Shown here: positions 8,369 through 18,622 of the stretch, piece after piece
Layout of the letters: each line of letters opens with the position of its first letter
Position numbering within the stretch: position 1 is the stretch's first letter
Assembly (NCBI GenBank): GCA_000621765.1
Contig: JHXJ01000003.1
Location: 98,636-162,635, forward strand
Reading direction: 5' to 3'
DNA from: Ruminococcaceae bacterium AB4001
Lineage (GTDB): Bacteria; Bacillota; Clostridia; Saccharofermentanales; Saccharofermentanaceae
Length of the DNA stretch: 64,000 nucleotides
The notes under the pieces: model-generated
Seen by the model: only the letters and a program-made list of their open reading frames with translations
What the model was told of the DNA's origin: nothing
Database searches by the model: none
Translations under genes and position numbers: made by a program

Positions 8369-11300
8369 TCACTCATCATTCCACTTCGCATAAAGAGTTA
8401 TAACTACCGGATCTTTTGAGACACGCTTCTCAAAGTCGATAATGGCCACATCGAAGTTTTCAAAAGCCGTTGTACACTCCTCGTCCGTATACCACCCACC
8501 AAAGACTGCGCCGCCTTCTTTAGAAGGGAACTGAGGTTCAGTGATCACATCCTGATAATGAAGTGTCTGGGACTGGATCTCTGTACCGCCGTTTGTCTCA
8601 AATACGATCGTATATTCCTGAAGCTTCCACTTAGCATAAAGTGTAATATCTTTAGGCAGCGGTTTATCAAAGTCTTCAAACAGCTGTGTACAGTCTTCAT
8701 CTTTATACCAGCCGTCAAGATAATAGCCTTCACGGAGAGGATCTACAGGACGGGTCAACTGTGCAGGATATACCAACACCTGATTATCCACTGTATTTTC
8801 AGTGTCTTCAAGTATCTGGAAAGCAGCTGTGTGTGTCTGAGGCGACCAGGCAGCATACAGTTTATAATCCTGCTCAATGGGAGCGTTAAAGCTGTTCCAC
8901 TTGTTTGAAAGGCCCGGATCTCCGTACCAGCCGGCAAAGTCATAACCTTCTCTTGAAGGATCTGCAGGCTCATCCATTCTCTCACCATTTCCGACTCTGA
9001 CTTCCTGATCAGGTTCGCCGTTATTAAATACAAGCGTTACATATCTCCACTGAGTCCACTTAGCATATATTTCAAGATCCATCGTGACCTTTGATCCGAA
9101 GTTAAACGGAACAAATGATGAAGGATTACTGTACCAATACCAGCCGTCAAATCTGTATCCGGAGTAGATCGGATCACTCGTCGGTCTGGCGACACTATCA
9201 CCATCTGTTACAGTAACTGTCAAAGGATCTCCACTGCCATCCAATGTGCCCGGATCGGGATAGAATGTAACAGTCCATACAGGTGCGATCTCATACTGTG
9301 CAGTTACTGAACCAAGGCAGTTATTAGCACCTGTTATGGTGATAGTCTTTGTGCCTACACTGGTCGTATCATTATCATAGTTAACGACATAGTTGGAAGG
9401 ATCGAGAATCTCACCACCATTGTACTTAACGGTAACTTCAGGCTTCTGTGATGACTCGTTGTAAGGTGTGCGTGTATACTGCAATTCGACAGTAACATTA
9501 CCTGTGATGTTCCAACGTGAAACAGTAAACGGAACGATCTTCGATACACCGGTATAATTGGTTGTTTCCTCTATATTGGCCAGGAGATAATAATTCCCGG
9601 CATCAAGACTGCGCATCGCTTCCGTCAAATCGGTTGCCGAATAAGGTCCGAGAACTTTACTTGCATCTGTGCAGGAAGCATTCGTATATACAGAATACTC
9701 AGGTGTTCCGAATTCGGCCTTAAGTTCGGGATCAACATCGCTCGGAGTATTGTTCCATGTCCAGCCTGCAATAGCAGGTTCGACATTAATATTATTCGTC
9801 GCCTGGGTGATCTCAAATGTAGCATCTTTAAAACCAGTATACTGATCGGTTCCCTGAGCAGGAACGATCCTTACCGTAGCAGTTCCGGCATCTGTATTAT
9901 TTAAATAATTAATGTCATAGTCAGTTCCGTATACAAGAGTCCTACCGTCGATTCTGACTGTAACGAGAGGCGTCTTCGCATTACCATCATAAACGAGATC
10001 TTCTTCAGTCGCGTTAAGAAGCGTAACTTCAGCAGCTCCAAGATTTCTTCCGACAATCATGAAGGTACCGGCATTTTCCAATGTGCCATCATAGTTGCCG
10101 AATCCGACAACGGATACTTTAATAGGATGATCAGGATCAGAGATATTGATATTATCCGGATTATATACAAGATAATAATCTATTCCTTCAACAAGAACAT
10201 CTTCACCGAGAGTTACAACACTATCCGGCACCTTAGGTGCGCCTGTATATTCAAATCCGCTCTCAGAACCAGCAGGATACGAGATAGTGACAGTCGCATT
10301 AGCGATAGATGCCTTTGTAATCTCAAATGTCTCAGAAACGGCTCCGTAATAATTTCCGATGCCTGAAATAATAACCTGAGCATTTGTTCCGATACTGTTA
10401 GCATTCGCATATTCAAGCGTGTAATCTCTTCCATATTCTAAGACAACAGGCTCGTCACCATTATTATCCGTTATCGTCAGATGATCTTCGAGATGATAAT
10501 CCGATTTTCTGTATTCAAATTCTCTCGGATCCAGCACGATCGTCGTCAGGGCAATATTCATTCCTTCTGTATCAGCTATAGGCCAGTCACCCCAATGCTC
10601 ACTGTTAATGACTGCACGAAGCTCATAGACATCATCTAATGAACTGTCAAAAGGATGTGCTGTGTCATTGTTGGTGCCTCTGATCTGAGCCGCATTTCTG
10701 GAATAAATACCAGCAATGTTTTCTACATTTCCGGCAAGCTGCTTATACATGTTAATTCCATTCAGCGAACAGGAATCTGTATAAGTAGTGTTTTCAGTCT
10801 TTCCGACAAAGGATCCGCTCGTCTCCTCATCACTGCATGTTACAAGACCCGTACTATAGCAAGTAGTGATAGTTGCGTTACCGGCGCTAGAACCTGCAAA
10901 GCCGCCGACATTTGAACCGGAGCCATATACCGAAGCAGTGGAATAACAGGAAGTATAAGTCACAGCACCTGTGTTCTGACCGACAAAACCACCTACATTA
11001 CTTGAACCCGTAACATTGGCACTGTTCGATACATAACGCTTTAAATATGTATGACCACCTACATAACATGTAGTTATTGTTCCCTTATTTGCCTTGCCTG
11101 TAAATCCTCCTGCAGAATCTGCATCAGGCGCATAGACAGTCGCAGTTGTATAGCAGTTTGTTAATGTTATTCCGCTGTCGAGCGCACCGGCAAAACCTCC
11201 GACATAAGCAGCGCCTTCAGAAACCACATGATAACTTGCAGGATCATAAACGGCACCCTGTCCAAAGAGATCATTTCCGTTGAAGTAACCTTCAGCCGTA

Positions 11301-14300
11301 ATCACAGCATCAGGACCAAAATGACAATTATCCATTATGACGTAACTACCGCTGGTACTGTTTATAGTCCTACCTACAATTCCTCCGACACCGGCACTGA
11401 CAGCCTTGGAACTGACAGTAACATTAGCTGAGGCATTCTTAAGATTACCCCTGTCAAGGATGCCGACAACACCGCCTGCGTTCGTATAGCCTGATATGAC
11501 AGCGGGAACACTTCCGTCTTTACTTATAACCTTAACGGACTGGACTTTAAAAGTATCATTTGAATTGAAATCACCGTTGCAGTAACCAAAGGCTCCGCCT
11601 ACTCCGTATTTGGACGCATCTTCCTCAGGAGCTGCGAGTCCGCATACTCTTGATGTTGAGTCGATCGTTACTGTTATCGGAATACGGAAAGTATTAACTC
11701 TTGTTTTGCCTGATGTGTAATTTGACTCTACAGCACCGATTGCTCCGCCGGCTTCATAGCAGATCGGAGTATAAGTGTTTTTGTCGCCAGGAAGAGCATT
11801 GCCTGCAACATCACCGATATTAGTGTAATTACTGAGAGTTACATTTATGGAACCCGTCTCCTTCTTATCACCGTTCAGGTAATTAAGGCAATATGTCTCA
11901 CCGAAAACACCGCCGACTTTGGAGCTACCTATAATATTTGCATCCGTCAGATCAACATCTATATTAGCGAAAGTATATATCTGATTTGTTGTTTGGTAAT
12001 TATTATACGCATCAGATCTTCCGCAGAATCCGCCGATCTCACTTCCACCAATGCTGATAACGGCTCTGACATTATCGACCTTATATGTTACAGGGGTCGA
12101 ATCAAATTCCGAAGCATTGTTGCTGCCTATTCCACCGTGGGCAGCATAACCGCTGCCGATCCAGCCACCTATCCTGTCTTTTCCGTTAAGGGAAACAACG
12201 CAAAGATCAGGTCCGTCTACAGCAGAGATATTGGAAAGACATACGTTTTGCTGCATCATATCATAGCCGATCTGACCAACGATACCACCTATAGAACTGC
12301 CGTTTGCAGCGATAAATACGGTGTTGCTGTATGTGCGTGCAGGGAAATACTTGGTATCAACATAATCTTCGGTCTTTACAACACCGCCGGATCCCTTTAA
12401 CGCAACGCCACCAGCCTGTGTCGGGTTTGAGCTGCTTACGCCGAGACGTCCGTCGACGAATATACCGACGATACCGCCGATACATGCATTAGGATCTGCA
12501 GCATTATTATCCGTTCCCGTATTATTAGGATCGAACAGATATGCAGAATTAAGTGTTGCCTCAACATTAACTAAGCAGGCAGAATTATAATTCGAACCGT
12601 CAACCTTCGCGCCGATCTGACCTACAGCTCCGCCCATTCTGGTCTTACCGCTTAACGCATAGTCGGCTGAAATGGTAACCTTCAGTCTCAGTATTCTTCC
12701 GTAATTATTCCCCTTAAGGATCTCTGTACCAGTCTTACCTTTCTCAGCAGAAGCAAAACCAAGCGTACCGCCGACGCCTTCTACGCCTATGATTTTAGCG
12801 TTGCCGGAAATAGTTGCATTCATGTCTTCAGTATTGCAGACACTCATTCCGACTGCACCGCCGACATAGTTGTTGCCTTTAACTTTTCCGGAACCTTGGA
12901 CAGTAGAATCGACCAGCTTGACCAGATAAGACTTACTTGAAGCATCGGAGTAACCTATCGCACCTCCGACCCTGTCACCGGTACTCATTACTGTACCATT
13001 GATCTTGACGATAACTTTATTAACGATGGCAAGATTATATCCGATAGCTCCACCGACATTATTACCGGTTGCATTAATCTCACCGTTTATTGTCGAATTT
13101 ACTGCATTGATATTGCCGTAATCAGTAGGCAGACTGTTCTTGCCTATGACTCCTCCGACGTTCTCATGTCCGGAAATGCTTCCCTGCTTATCTAATTGAA
13201 CTTTTAATTCAGTTCCGCGTGAAGAATAATCATTAAATCCAATAGCTCCGCCTACATTGTCACCTTGGGCAATAATATTGGTACCGCCGAGTCTGACATT
13301 AAAGTCGAAATACTTTGATACAGCTGTCGTGACTTTGCCTGCATTGATATATCCTACAGCACCACCGACATTGGCATTACCCGATGCAATAGTGCCTTCT
13401 ATAGTCCATGCAGAGCTTGAAAAATCGATATGGATCTTCGAATCATCATTCTTATAAGTAGGAATGGATTTGCTGAGACTGCCTACAGCACCGCCTACAT
13501 TATTCTTACCACGTATATATGATTCACCAGATGAATGGCCATATACCGACTCAAGATCGATATATCCGGTAAAAGTGCCACCTGTGGAAAGAACAGATCC
13601 TATAACTCCTCCGACATTGGCTCCAGTACCTGAAACATGCGACTGGGGATCAAGTTTTACATCCAACCCGATCTCAAAATTGGTTGCAGAAGAACTTCCC
13701 GTAAACTCAGTAGGAGTATTAGATACGGAAGTATTGCTTATTAATCTTCCAATGACTCCTCCGACATCATTACTGCCGTCAACCTGGACTGCAAGCCTGT
13801 TAAGATCCGTTTGGGAAGGATAAATAACATCAATTGTATTCGCTGTCTGAGTTCTGAAAATTCCGGCTATACCACCAGTTCCGATAGCATTAGAATTCTT
13901 GGTTCCGCCTGTTACCGTTAATACCGGATCTGTATTGCTACCCTTAAGTTCTATCGTTCCGGATACATCAGTATTATTGACCAGAATATCTCCGCATACA
14001 CCGCCTACAAGATACCCCGTTCCCAAAACGCTTGAAGAATCTACGACATAAGTTCTTACTAAAGCGTCTTTCTGTATGTATATAAGCCTGCCTGCCGCAC
14101 CGCCGACAAAATGCTGTCCGGTAATCTTTGCACCGGATAAATACGACTGGATCGTACCGGATTGTTCTCTAAGACTTCTTCCAAAAACCCCGCCGACAAA
14201 ATCACTACCCTCTATAGTACCGGAGTTGACAGCATAAATACTTCCGCGGTTAATTGGAGCATTACCGAATGTTCCTCCGACATGATGCTTGCCGGAGATC

Positions 14301-17300
14301 AAACCGTGGTTTTCTGCAAATACAACAGATGCTGCAACTAATACTGAATTATCTTTAGACTTATCTTCGTTTCCAATAGCACCTACTGCGCCGCCGGTAC
14401 CGTTACAGGATGTCACATTATTTCCGTAACCATATAGTTTCGAATTCTCATCATTGTAAACTCTTACCGTAACAGGAACAGCAAGCTGGGCAGCTCCGCC
14501 TATCGCGCCACCGGTACCAAAACCGTTTCCGGTTCCTCTGGAACTTATAGTACCGTTATTATATACATTAATGGCAATCGTTCTGCTCGTGCCAAGATTT
14601 GCAGTCTCGGTATCAATCCTGCCGTAAGCTCCGCCTGCAGAAACAGCTCCCGCCGAAGTGGAAGTACCGTTTATACCGATCAAAGAACCTTCCATATTAT
14701 TGCATTCAAGATAAATATCTTTGATCGCGCATTTTATTTCCTTACCGATAGCTCCTCCGCAATAAGGACTTCCGGAGCAATTCGACATAATATATCCGTA
14801 TACTTCCGTATAGATACTCAGATAATCACCAGAACTATTATTAAGCAAACCGATTGCTCCACCGGCACTAGGGTCAGTGGTTCCTGTCAGCTGAAGAACA
14901 AGCGAATTCTCCGGAAGTATTACGCGGATATGGAAATCTCCGGCAGCCGGCTTGTTAAAGATGGGTTCTCCCGTTGTTGAATCAATTTTCGATACGGAAT
15001 AACGATCGACATCAAGACCAAACTTATAACCACCATCAAAATGACCTATCGCACCGCCGGCCCTGTTCGCGGAAATAACGGCACAGGAAATAACCTTACC
15101 CGTTGCAGATATTTTAGGGAAAGCAAACTCATTATCAGTATTTTTCTCACCGTCAACAACAAGTCTGGCTTTAATGTCAGAATTATTATATCCAATAATT
15201 CCGCCACCATTCTTGATGCCGATGACAAGGAAGCGTCCTCCCATCTTGATAAGGCCATAGGTAGAGTCAGCACCGCCATTCGTACCTTCATTCTTTCCGA
15301 TTATGCCGCCGACATCACTTATCTTACTGGTTACCCAGTAATTACCGGACATTACAATGGTGTTTGTTACTTGAACGGTATTGATGCTTTCGTCAGTTTC
15401 CGTAGCAGATCCGATGACACCCTTGTTATATCCAACAAGACTTCCTACCGGACAGTTATCAAATGATCCGTCGTTATTTCCTACCGAAACTGATTTGTCA
15501 GGACTGAAGTTGTTTCTTCCTCCAGTATAATCACAGGCATTTCCGTCATTGACCGATGCCATTATCAGGCTGAGATCATTTATATAAACATTATTTATGT
15601 TACCGAAGTTCTCGCAGAACAGTCCGTATCCTTTATCTGTTTTATTTATGAACGAACCGGTTCTTAACTGAATTCCATTGATCTTATAAGTCCTTCTGTC
15701 TGAATCCGATATCGAAGTAAGTGTCGAATCCGAAGGAAGCTTATTGATCGCGGGGAAAGAAACGGTCCTGAGCGTTCCGTCACTGCCAACAGGAGAATTA
15801 AATGTAGTAGTGCCGTCATTCTTCGGATAGACCTTTACCGGGCTCGCAAACATATCCCCGCTGTGAACATACCAGTTAATATTGCTTACAATCCTGTAGC
15901 AGTATTTTCCACCAGACATCCAACGGATATTATAGAGATGTCTGCAGTTAGTCAGTACTGCTTCACCGCTTGTATCTGACCATGTTGTTCCGCCGATATA
16001 TTTTGAGTCATCCGTTGCTGCGGAATTAGTACCATATACTTTGTCACCGAAGTAAGTATTTACAACAGCACGTCCGGTTATGATGTAATCTTCATAGAGC
16101 TCATCATTGTCTTCGCCGTCTAACTTCGCACAATGCTCACGGACGAGATATGCATAGGTCATGTGATCGCCATCTTTATCTATTGAATAGAGATAAACAG
16201 GATCATTGATCGATCTTGCTGCATATGTGTCTAAAAGTCCGATTTTGTTCTTGGTTGCGCCATTACTATCTAAGTATTCCCAAGAGGAATCAGCACAAAG
16301 CGTAGCAAAAATGTTTCTTGGAGTTTTGTCACCAAACAATCTTGCCACACCATAATACAAACTATAATCAGTCGCTGAATCTATACCGCTGCCGCGGCTC
16401 ATCATAGCATCCAGTGTCAGACTGTATTCATAATATCCTTCTGAAGCATCAATAGGACATCCTGTTCTGCTGTCCCCTTTAACCAATGTCTTGGTAATAG
16501 GGAAAGTCATCTCGGTTCTTGCGCCGTTATTGATCTGAACATCCGCTTTAATAAATCCGCTCACGGATTCTCTTATGATAGTGTAATTGTCATACTCTTC
16601 ATAAGTTCTATATACGGTATTGTTGTATTTTACCTTTGAAAACTGTTTATCATAATCGATATAGATATGTGTCTTTGTGCTGGTACTACCTGCATCAGTG
16701 AGAGTCATATGAATACTCTCTTTATGATCAGCACGTGCGGCATATCGGTAGTTATATCCGGTCTCCGCATCTCTTTCCATATCACGGTCAGCATCAAATA
16801 TTGCCCAGACTACATCCAGCGTCTCTCCGTTACGAAGATTAAAGAGGTACCCTGATGCCTGTGAATTATCCTCAGTAGGTCCTATGATATGACCCTGTAA
16901 CTCGTAGGTCGGATCCCACGGGATTGAAACGGCTGAGATATTTCCCAATGTCGCGTTTTCAGAACTTCCGTCATAATAACCGACATAACTTTTCTTGGCA
17001 CGGTATTCATCCGATCTGTCCGGAAGTCCATCTGCAGTCGATCCATTATTAGTACAAATGGAATCCCATCCACCTGATCTTGACGTATCAGCCAAAGCGC
17101 CGTTATAAGAAGAAGGCAGACCATTTTCTGCACTGTAAAATGCAGTTAATACATTTACGGAATAAGAAATGACACCATTATTCTTAGTTGCACAAATATC
17201 CAATTCGACAGATATTGTTGCATTGAAGACAGTCGGATTGTAGAAATAAGGCGAAAGAAGATCATACAGATATTTGTCTTCATCATGATCAGCAGTCTGT

Positions 17301-17659
17301 TTATTAAATGTAAGAGCTATCGTCTTATGTCTCGAGAAATTCGTATCTTTATCGTGAAGGGCAACGAGATCGGAAGCATTTTCATCAAATCCAGGGATAG
17401 CTAATACCCAAGAATCCATTGTTCCGCTTGCTGTCTTCTTTGTCAGCGCACTCTGTGCCGCCTGGTATACAGTTATCGCATTCTGACTATTCTTATCAAA
17501 CTTCGCTTTTCTTACGTATGAGACAGCAGTGAAAACACCAGCTACAGCAAGGATTGCAAGAATACCAAGAACCACTATGAGCTCAACTAAAGTAAAGCCA
17601 CGGGACTTCTTACCGTTGCTTCTTAAGTTGATCCGGTTGGACAAATAACGTCTCAGCAT
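8369..17659 (-). CDS. Giant prepilin-adhesin with GLUG repeats, bacterial Ig-like/YDG-type repeats and InlB B-repeats
   Basis: 3,096 residues. The N-terminus is a true prepilin: leader ending KSRG/FTLVELIVVLGILAIL with Glu5, then a pilin-type helix to about residue 55. Residues about 60-690 are a Tyr/Asp-rich globular region. About 700-2300 are GLUG-type repeats, with dozens of VGGxxG or IGGIxG turns (for example NVGGAVGYINAG, GGFVGQNTGAV), predicted to form a long beta-solenoid. About 2370-2790 hold four YDG/MBG-like modules (FEYTGAPKVPD, LVYDGNAKTPLVTV). About 2795-3096 hold four InlB B/Listeria-Bacteroides repeats (GWY...LYAKW). There is no LPXTG motif or C-terminal anchor, so attachment must come from the pilin helix. 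ATG follows CGGAGGAACA. It heads the minor-pilin operon. Most likely a pilus-borne, probably tip-located, surface adhesin; the ligand is unknown. Confidence 0.9.
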   Translation of the reverse strand: MLRRYLSNRINLRSNGKKSRGFTLVELIVVLGILAILAVAGVFTAVSYVRKAKFDKNSQNAITVYQAAQSALTKKTASGTMDSWVLAIPGFDENASDLVALHDKDTNFSRHKTIALTFNKQTADHDEDKYLYDLLSPYFYNPTVFNATISVELDICATKNNGVISYSVNVLTAFYSAENGLPSSYNGALADTSRSGGWDSICTNNGSTADGLPDRSDEYRAKKSYVGYYDGSSENATLGNISAVSIPWDPTYELQGHIIGPTEDNSQASGYLFNLRNGETLDVVWAIFDADRDMERDAETGYNYRYAARADHKESIHMTLTDAGSTSTKTHIYIDYDKQFSKVKYNNTVYRTYEEYDNYTIIRESVSGFIKADVQINNGARTEMTFPITKTLVKGDSRTGCPIDASEGYYEYSLTLDAMMSRGSGIDSATDYSLYYGVARLFGDKTPRNIFATLCADSSWEYLDSNGATKNKIGLLDTYAARSINDPVYLYSIDKDGDHMTYAYLVREHCAKLDGEDNDELYEDYIITGRAVVNTYFGDKVYGTNSAATDDSKYIGGTTWSDTSGEAVLTNCRHLYNIRWMSGGKYCYRIVSNINWYVHSGDMFASPVKVYPKNDGTTTFNSPVGSDGTLRTVSFPAINKLPSDSTLTSISDSDRRTYKINGIQLRTGSFINKTDKGYGLFCENFGNINNVYINDLSLIMASVNDGNACDYTGGRNNFSPDKSVSVGNNDGSFDNCPVGSLVGYNKGVIGSATETDESINTVQVTNTIVMSGNYWVTSKISDVGGIIGKNEGTNGGADSTYGLIKMGGRFLVIGIKNGGGIIGYNNSDIKARLVVDGEKNTDNEFAFPKISATGKVISCAVISANRAGGAIGHFDGGYKFGLDVDRYSVSKIDSTTGEPIFNKPAAGDFHIRVILPENSLVLQLTGTTDPSAGGAIGLLNNSSGDYLSIYTEVYGYIMSNCSGSPYCGGAIGKEIKCAIKDIYLECNNMEGSLIGINGTSTSAGAVSAGGAYGRIDTETANLGTSRTIAINVYNNGTISSRGTGNGFGTGGAIGGAAQLAVPVTVRVYNDENSKLYGYGNNVTSCNGTGGAVGAIGNEDKSKDNSVLVAASVVFAENHGLISGKHHVGGTFGNAPINRGSIYAVNSGTIEGSDFVGGVFGRSLREQSGTIQSYLSGAKITGQHFVGGAAGRLIYIQKDALVRTYVVDSSSVLGTGYLVGGVCGDILVNNTDVSGTIELKGSNTDPVLTVTGGTKNSNAIGTGGIAGIFRTQTANTIDVIYPSQTDLNRLAVQVDGSNDVGGVIGRLISNTSVSNTPTEFTGSSSATNFEIGLDVKLDPQSHVSGTGANVGGVIGSVLSTGGTFTGYIDLESVYGHSSGESYIRGKNNVGGAVGSLSKSIPTYKNDDSKIHIDFSSSAWTIEGTIASGNANVGGAVGYINAGKVTTAVSKYFDFNVRLGGTNIIAQGDNVGGAIGFNDYSSRGTELKVQLDKQGSISGHENVGGVIGKNSLPTDYGNINAVNSTINGEINATGNNVGGAIGYNLAIVNKVIVKINGTVMSTGDRVGGAIGYSDASSKSYLVKLVDSTVQGSGKVKGNNYVGGAVGMSVCNTEDMNATISGNAKIIGVEGVGGTLGFASAEKGKTGTEILKGNNYGRILRLKVTISADYALSGKTRMGGAVGQIGAKVDGSNYNSACLVNVEATLNSAYLFDPNNTGTDNNAADPNACIGGIVGIFVDGRLGVSSSNPTQAGGVALKGSGGVVKTEDYVDTKYFPARTYSNTVFIAANGSSIGGIVGQIGYDMMQQNVCLSNISAVDGPDLCVVSLNGKDRIGGWIGSGYAAHGGIGSNNASEFDSTPVTYKVDNVRAVISIGGSEIGGFCGRSDAYNNYQTTNQIYTFANIDVDLTDANIIGSSKVGGVFGETYCLNYLNGDKKETGSINVTLSNYTNIGDVAGNALPGDKNTYTPICYEAGGAIGAVESNYTSGKTRVNTFRIPITVTIDSTSRVCGLAAPEEDASKYGVGGAFGYCNGDFNSNDTFKVQSVKVISKDGSVPAVISGYTNAGGVVGILDRGNLKNASANVTVSSKAVSAGVGGIVGRTINSTSGSYVIMDNCHFGPDAVITAEGYFNGNDLFGQGAVYDPASYHVVSEGAAYVGGFAGALDSGITLTNCYTTATVYAPDADSAGGFTGKANKGTITTCYVGGHTYLKRYVSNSANVTGSSNVGGFVGQNTGAVTYTSCYSTASVYGSGSNVGGFAGSSAGNATITTCYSTGLVTCSDEETSGSFVGKTENTTYTDSCSLNGINMYKQLAGNVENIAGIYSRNAAQIRGTNNDTAHPFDSSLDDVYELRAVINSEHWGDWPIADTEGMNIALTTIVLDPREFEYRKSDYHLEDHLTITDNNGDEPVVLEYGRDYTLEYANANSIGTNAQVIISGIGNYYGAVSETFEITKASIANATVTISYPAGSESGFEYTGAPKVPDSVVTLGEDVLVEGIDYYLVYNPDNINISDPDHPIKVSVVGFGNYDGTLENAGTFMIVGRNLGAAEVTLLNATEEDLVYDGNAKTPLVTVRIDGRTLVYGTDYDINYLNNTDAGTATVRIVPAQGTDQYTGFKDATFEITQATNNINVEPAIAGWTWNNTPSDVDPELKAEFGTPEYSVYTNASCTDASKVLGPYSATDLTEAMRSLDAGNYYLLANIEETTNYTGVSKIVPFTVSRWNITGNVTVELQYTRTPYNESSQKPEVTVKYNGGEILDPSNYVVNYDNDTTSVGTKTITITGANNCLGSVTAQYEIAPVWTVTFYPDPGTLDGSGDPLTVTVTDGDSVARPTSDPIYSGYRFDGWYWYSNPSSFVPFNFGSKVTMDLEIYAKWTQWRYVTLVFNNGEPDQEVRVGNGERMDEPADPSREGYDFAGWYGDPGLSNKWNSFNAPIEQDYKLYAAWSPQTHTAAFQILEDTENTVDNQVLVYPAQLTRPVDPLREGYYLDGWYKDEDCTQLFEDFDKPLPKDITLYAKWKLQEYTIVFETNGGTEIQSQTLHYQDVITEPQFPSKEGGAVFGGWYTDEECTTAFENFDVAIIDFEKRVSKDPVVITLYAKWNDE

Positions 17660-17715
17660 TGTTCCTCCGGGCGCTCAGCCTCAAATGACAAATTTTCATT
17701 ATTTTCGTTATTCTT

Positions 17716-17743
17716 ATTATAATTCGGAAAATGGAATATTCAA
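17716..17743 (-). promoter_or_regulatory. Putative promoter of the giant-pilin operon
   Basis: On the minus strand TTGAAT (17743-17738), 16 bases, TATAAT (17721-17716), ending 57 bases before the giant gene's ATG. The rest of the AT-rich divergent spacer (17660-18089) holds the palindrome at 17846, a CCCCG-A5-CGGGG hairpin at 17906-17920 and a half-palindrome TGTAACAAT at 17966-17974. Confidence 0.5.
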
Positions 17744-17845
17744 ATTAAGAATGTATTAAAACGCTATTATCCAAGTATGACATATTGATGGCGGCGAGCT
17801 TCGAATTATCGAACAATTATATTCCTATTTGCTGGAAAGCTTCAG

Positions 17846-17860
17846 TGTAACAATGTTACA
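17846..17860. promoter_or_regulatory. 15-bp palindrome TGTAACAATGTTACA, copy 1
   Basis: Perfect 6-bp arms TGTAAC/GTTACA around AAT, in the divergent spacer between the giant-pilin operon and the pilus assembly operon. Identical copies occur at 24436, 43945 (opposite orientation) and 59989. Acts either as an operator or as part of a dispersed extragenic element. Confidence 0.55.
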
Positions 17861-18089
17861 TTTTTGTTCTCCCGCCTTAAACGACAAAAAAACAGCTCTA
17901 ATCTGCCCCGAAAAACGGGGAAAATAATTCAAAAATGTAAACTGTAAGCAAATCTATGACTATGTTGTAACAATTTATTTTATTAAGTGTTCTTTGATTT
18001 TTTTCGTGATAAAATTATTTTAAGTTATTGCCAAAATTCCCGAGTTTATTATGTTCTGGGACTACAGCAATATTAGGAGGACTACCCCG

Positions 18090-18590
18090 GTGCCTGAAGA
18101 AGAACAAAAACAGGAAACTATACAAGTTGAAGGAACACAATTCTACCGTCGCAGCAAATACGCGGATGTTTTCAGGATCATTATTATCACGGTGGTCATT
18201 TTTGCGATGCTGACAGTCCTTTCTTTATGGTTCATATTAGACTCGGGCGCCAGACAGGCGTATAAGGAAGCACGTGACATACGCAAGGCTCTCCGCGCTG
18301 TAGGAACTGAATATTATGGCGAGCTTACTTCGATCTATGATCCCAATAAACCTGACGGCCTGGCAGATGGTGCTGCCGATAAGGTTGCTTTCATTTCTCA
18401 GCGCAAAGGGAAAGTTGTTTTATATGATTGGGACGAGAAAAATAACGGTCCGTTAAGTTTTGAATACACCACAGGACTTTACAGAGTCGTTTATAAAGAT
18501 ACCGGTATCGACAGCGGAATAACATCCGGTGTTGAAGGTGATTTTAATGTGTATTACTCCTTTGAGCTTCTGAAATACGAAGCCCAATAA
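18090..18590 (+). CDS. Single-TM protein heading the pilus assembly operon
   Basis: About 166 residues from GTG 18090, nine bases after AGGAGG. An ATG at 18051 in the same frame lies upstream of that site and is less likely. A cytoplasmic tail of about 30 residues ends FYRRSKYADVF, then one TM helix (RIIIITVVIFAMLTVLSLWF), then an alpha-helical segment (DSGARQAYKEARDIRKALRAVGTEYYG) and a small beta-rich domain. The layout resembles a pilin (helix plus small head), but there is no G/F cleavage site or Glu5. I do not recognise a family. First gene of an operon with PilC, PilMN, PilO, PilB and PilD homologues, so probably an inner-membrane accessory of pilus assembly. Confidence 0.7.
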   Translation: MPEEEQKQETIQVEGTQFYRRSKYADVFRIIIITVVIFAMLTVLSLWFILDSGARQAYKEARDIRKALRAVGTEYYGELTSIYDPNKPDGLADGAADKVAFISQRKGKVVLYDWDEKNNGPLSFEYTTGLYRVVYKDTGIDSGITSGVEGDFNVYYSFELLKYEAQ

Positions 18591-18622
18591 TGATAAAAGT
18601 ATTGACGAAAGGACTCTAGCTT

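Noticed and set aside
10700..15400. Regularly repeated short DNA words, at first suggestive of a CRISPR array or minisatellite
   Set aside because: They are the codons of GLUG turns (VGG/IGG) inside the giant pilin gene. Spacing and sequence vary, and the reading frame is intact throughout.
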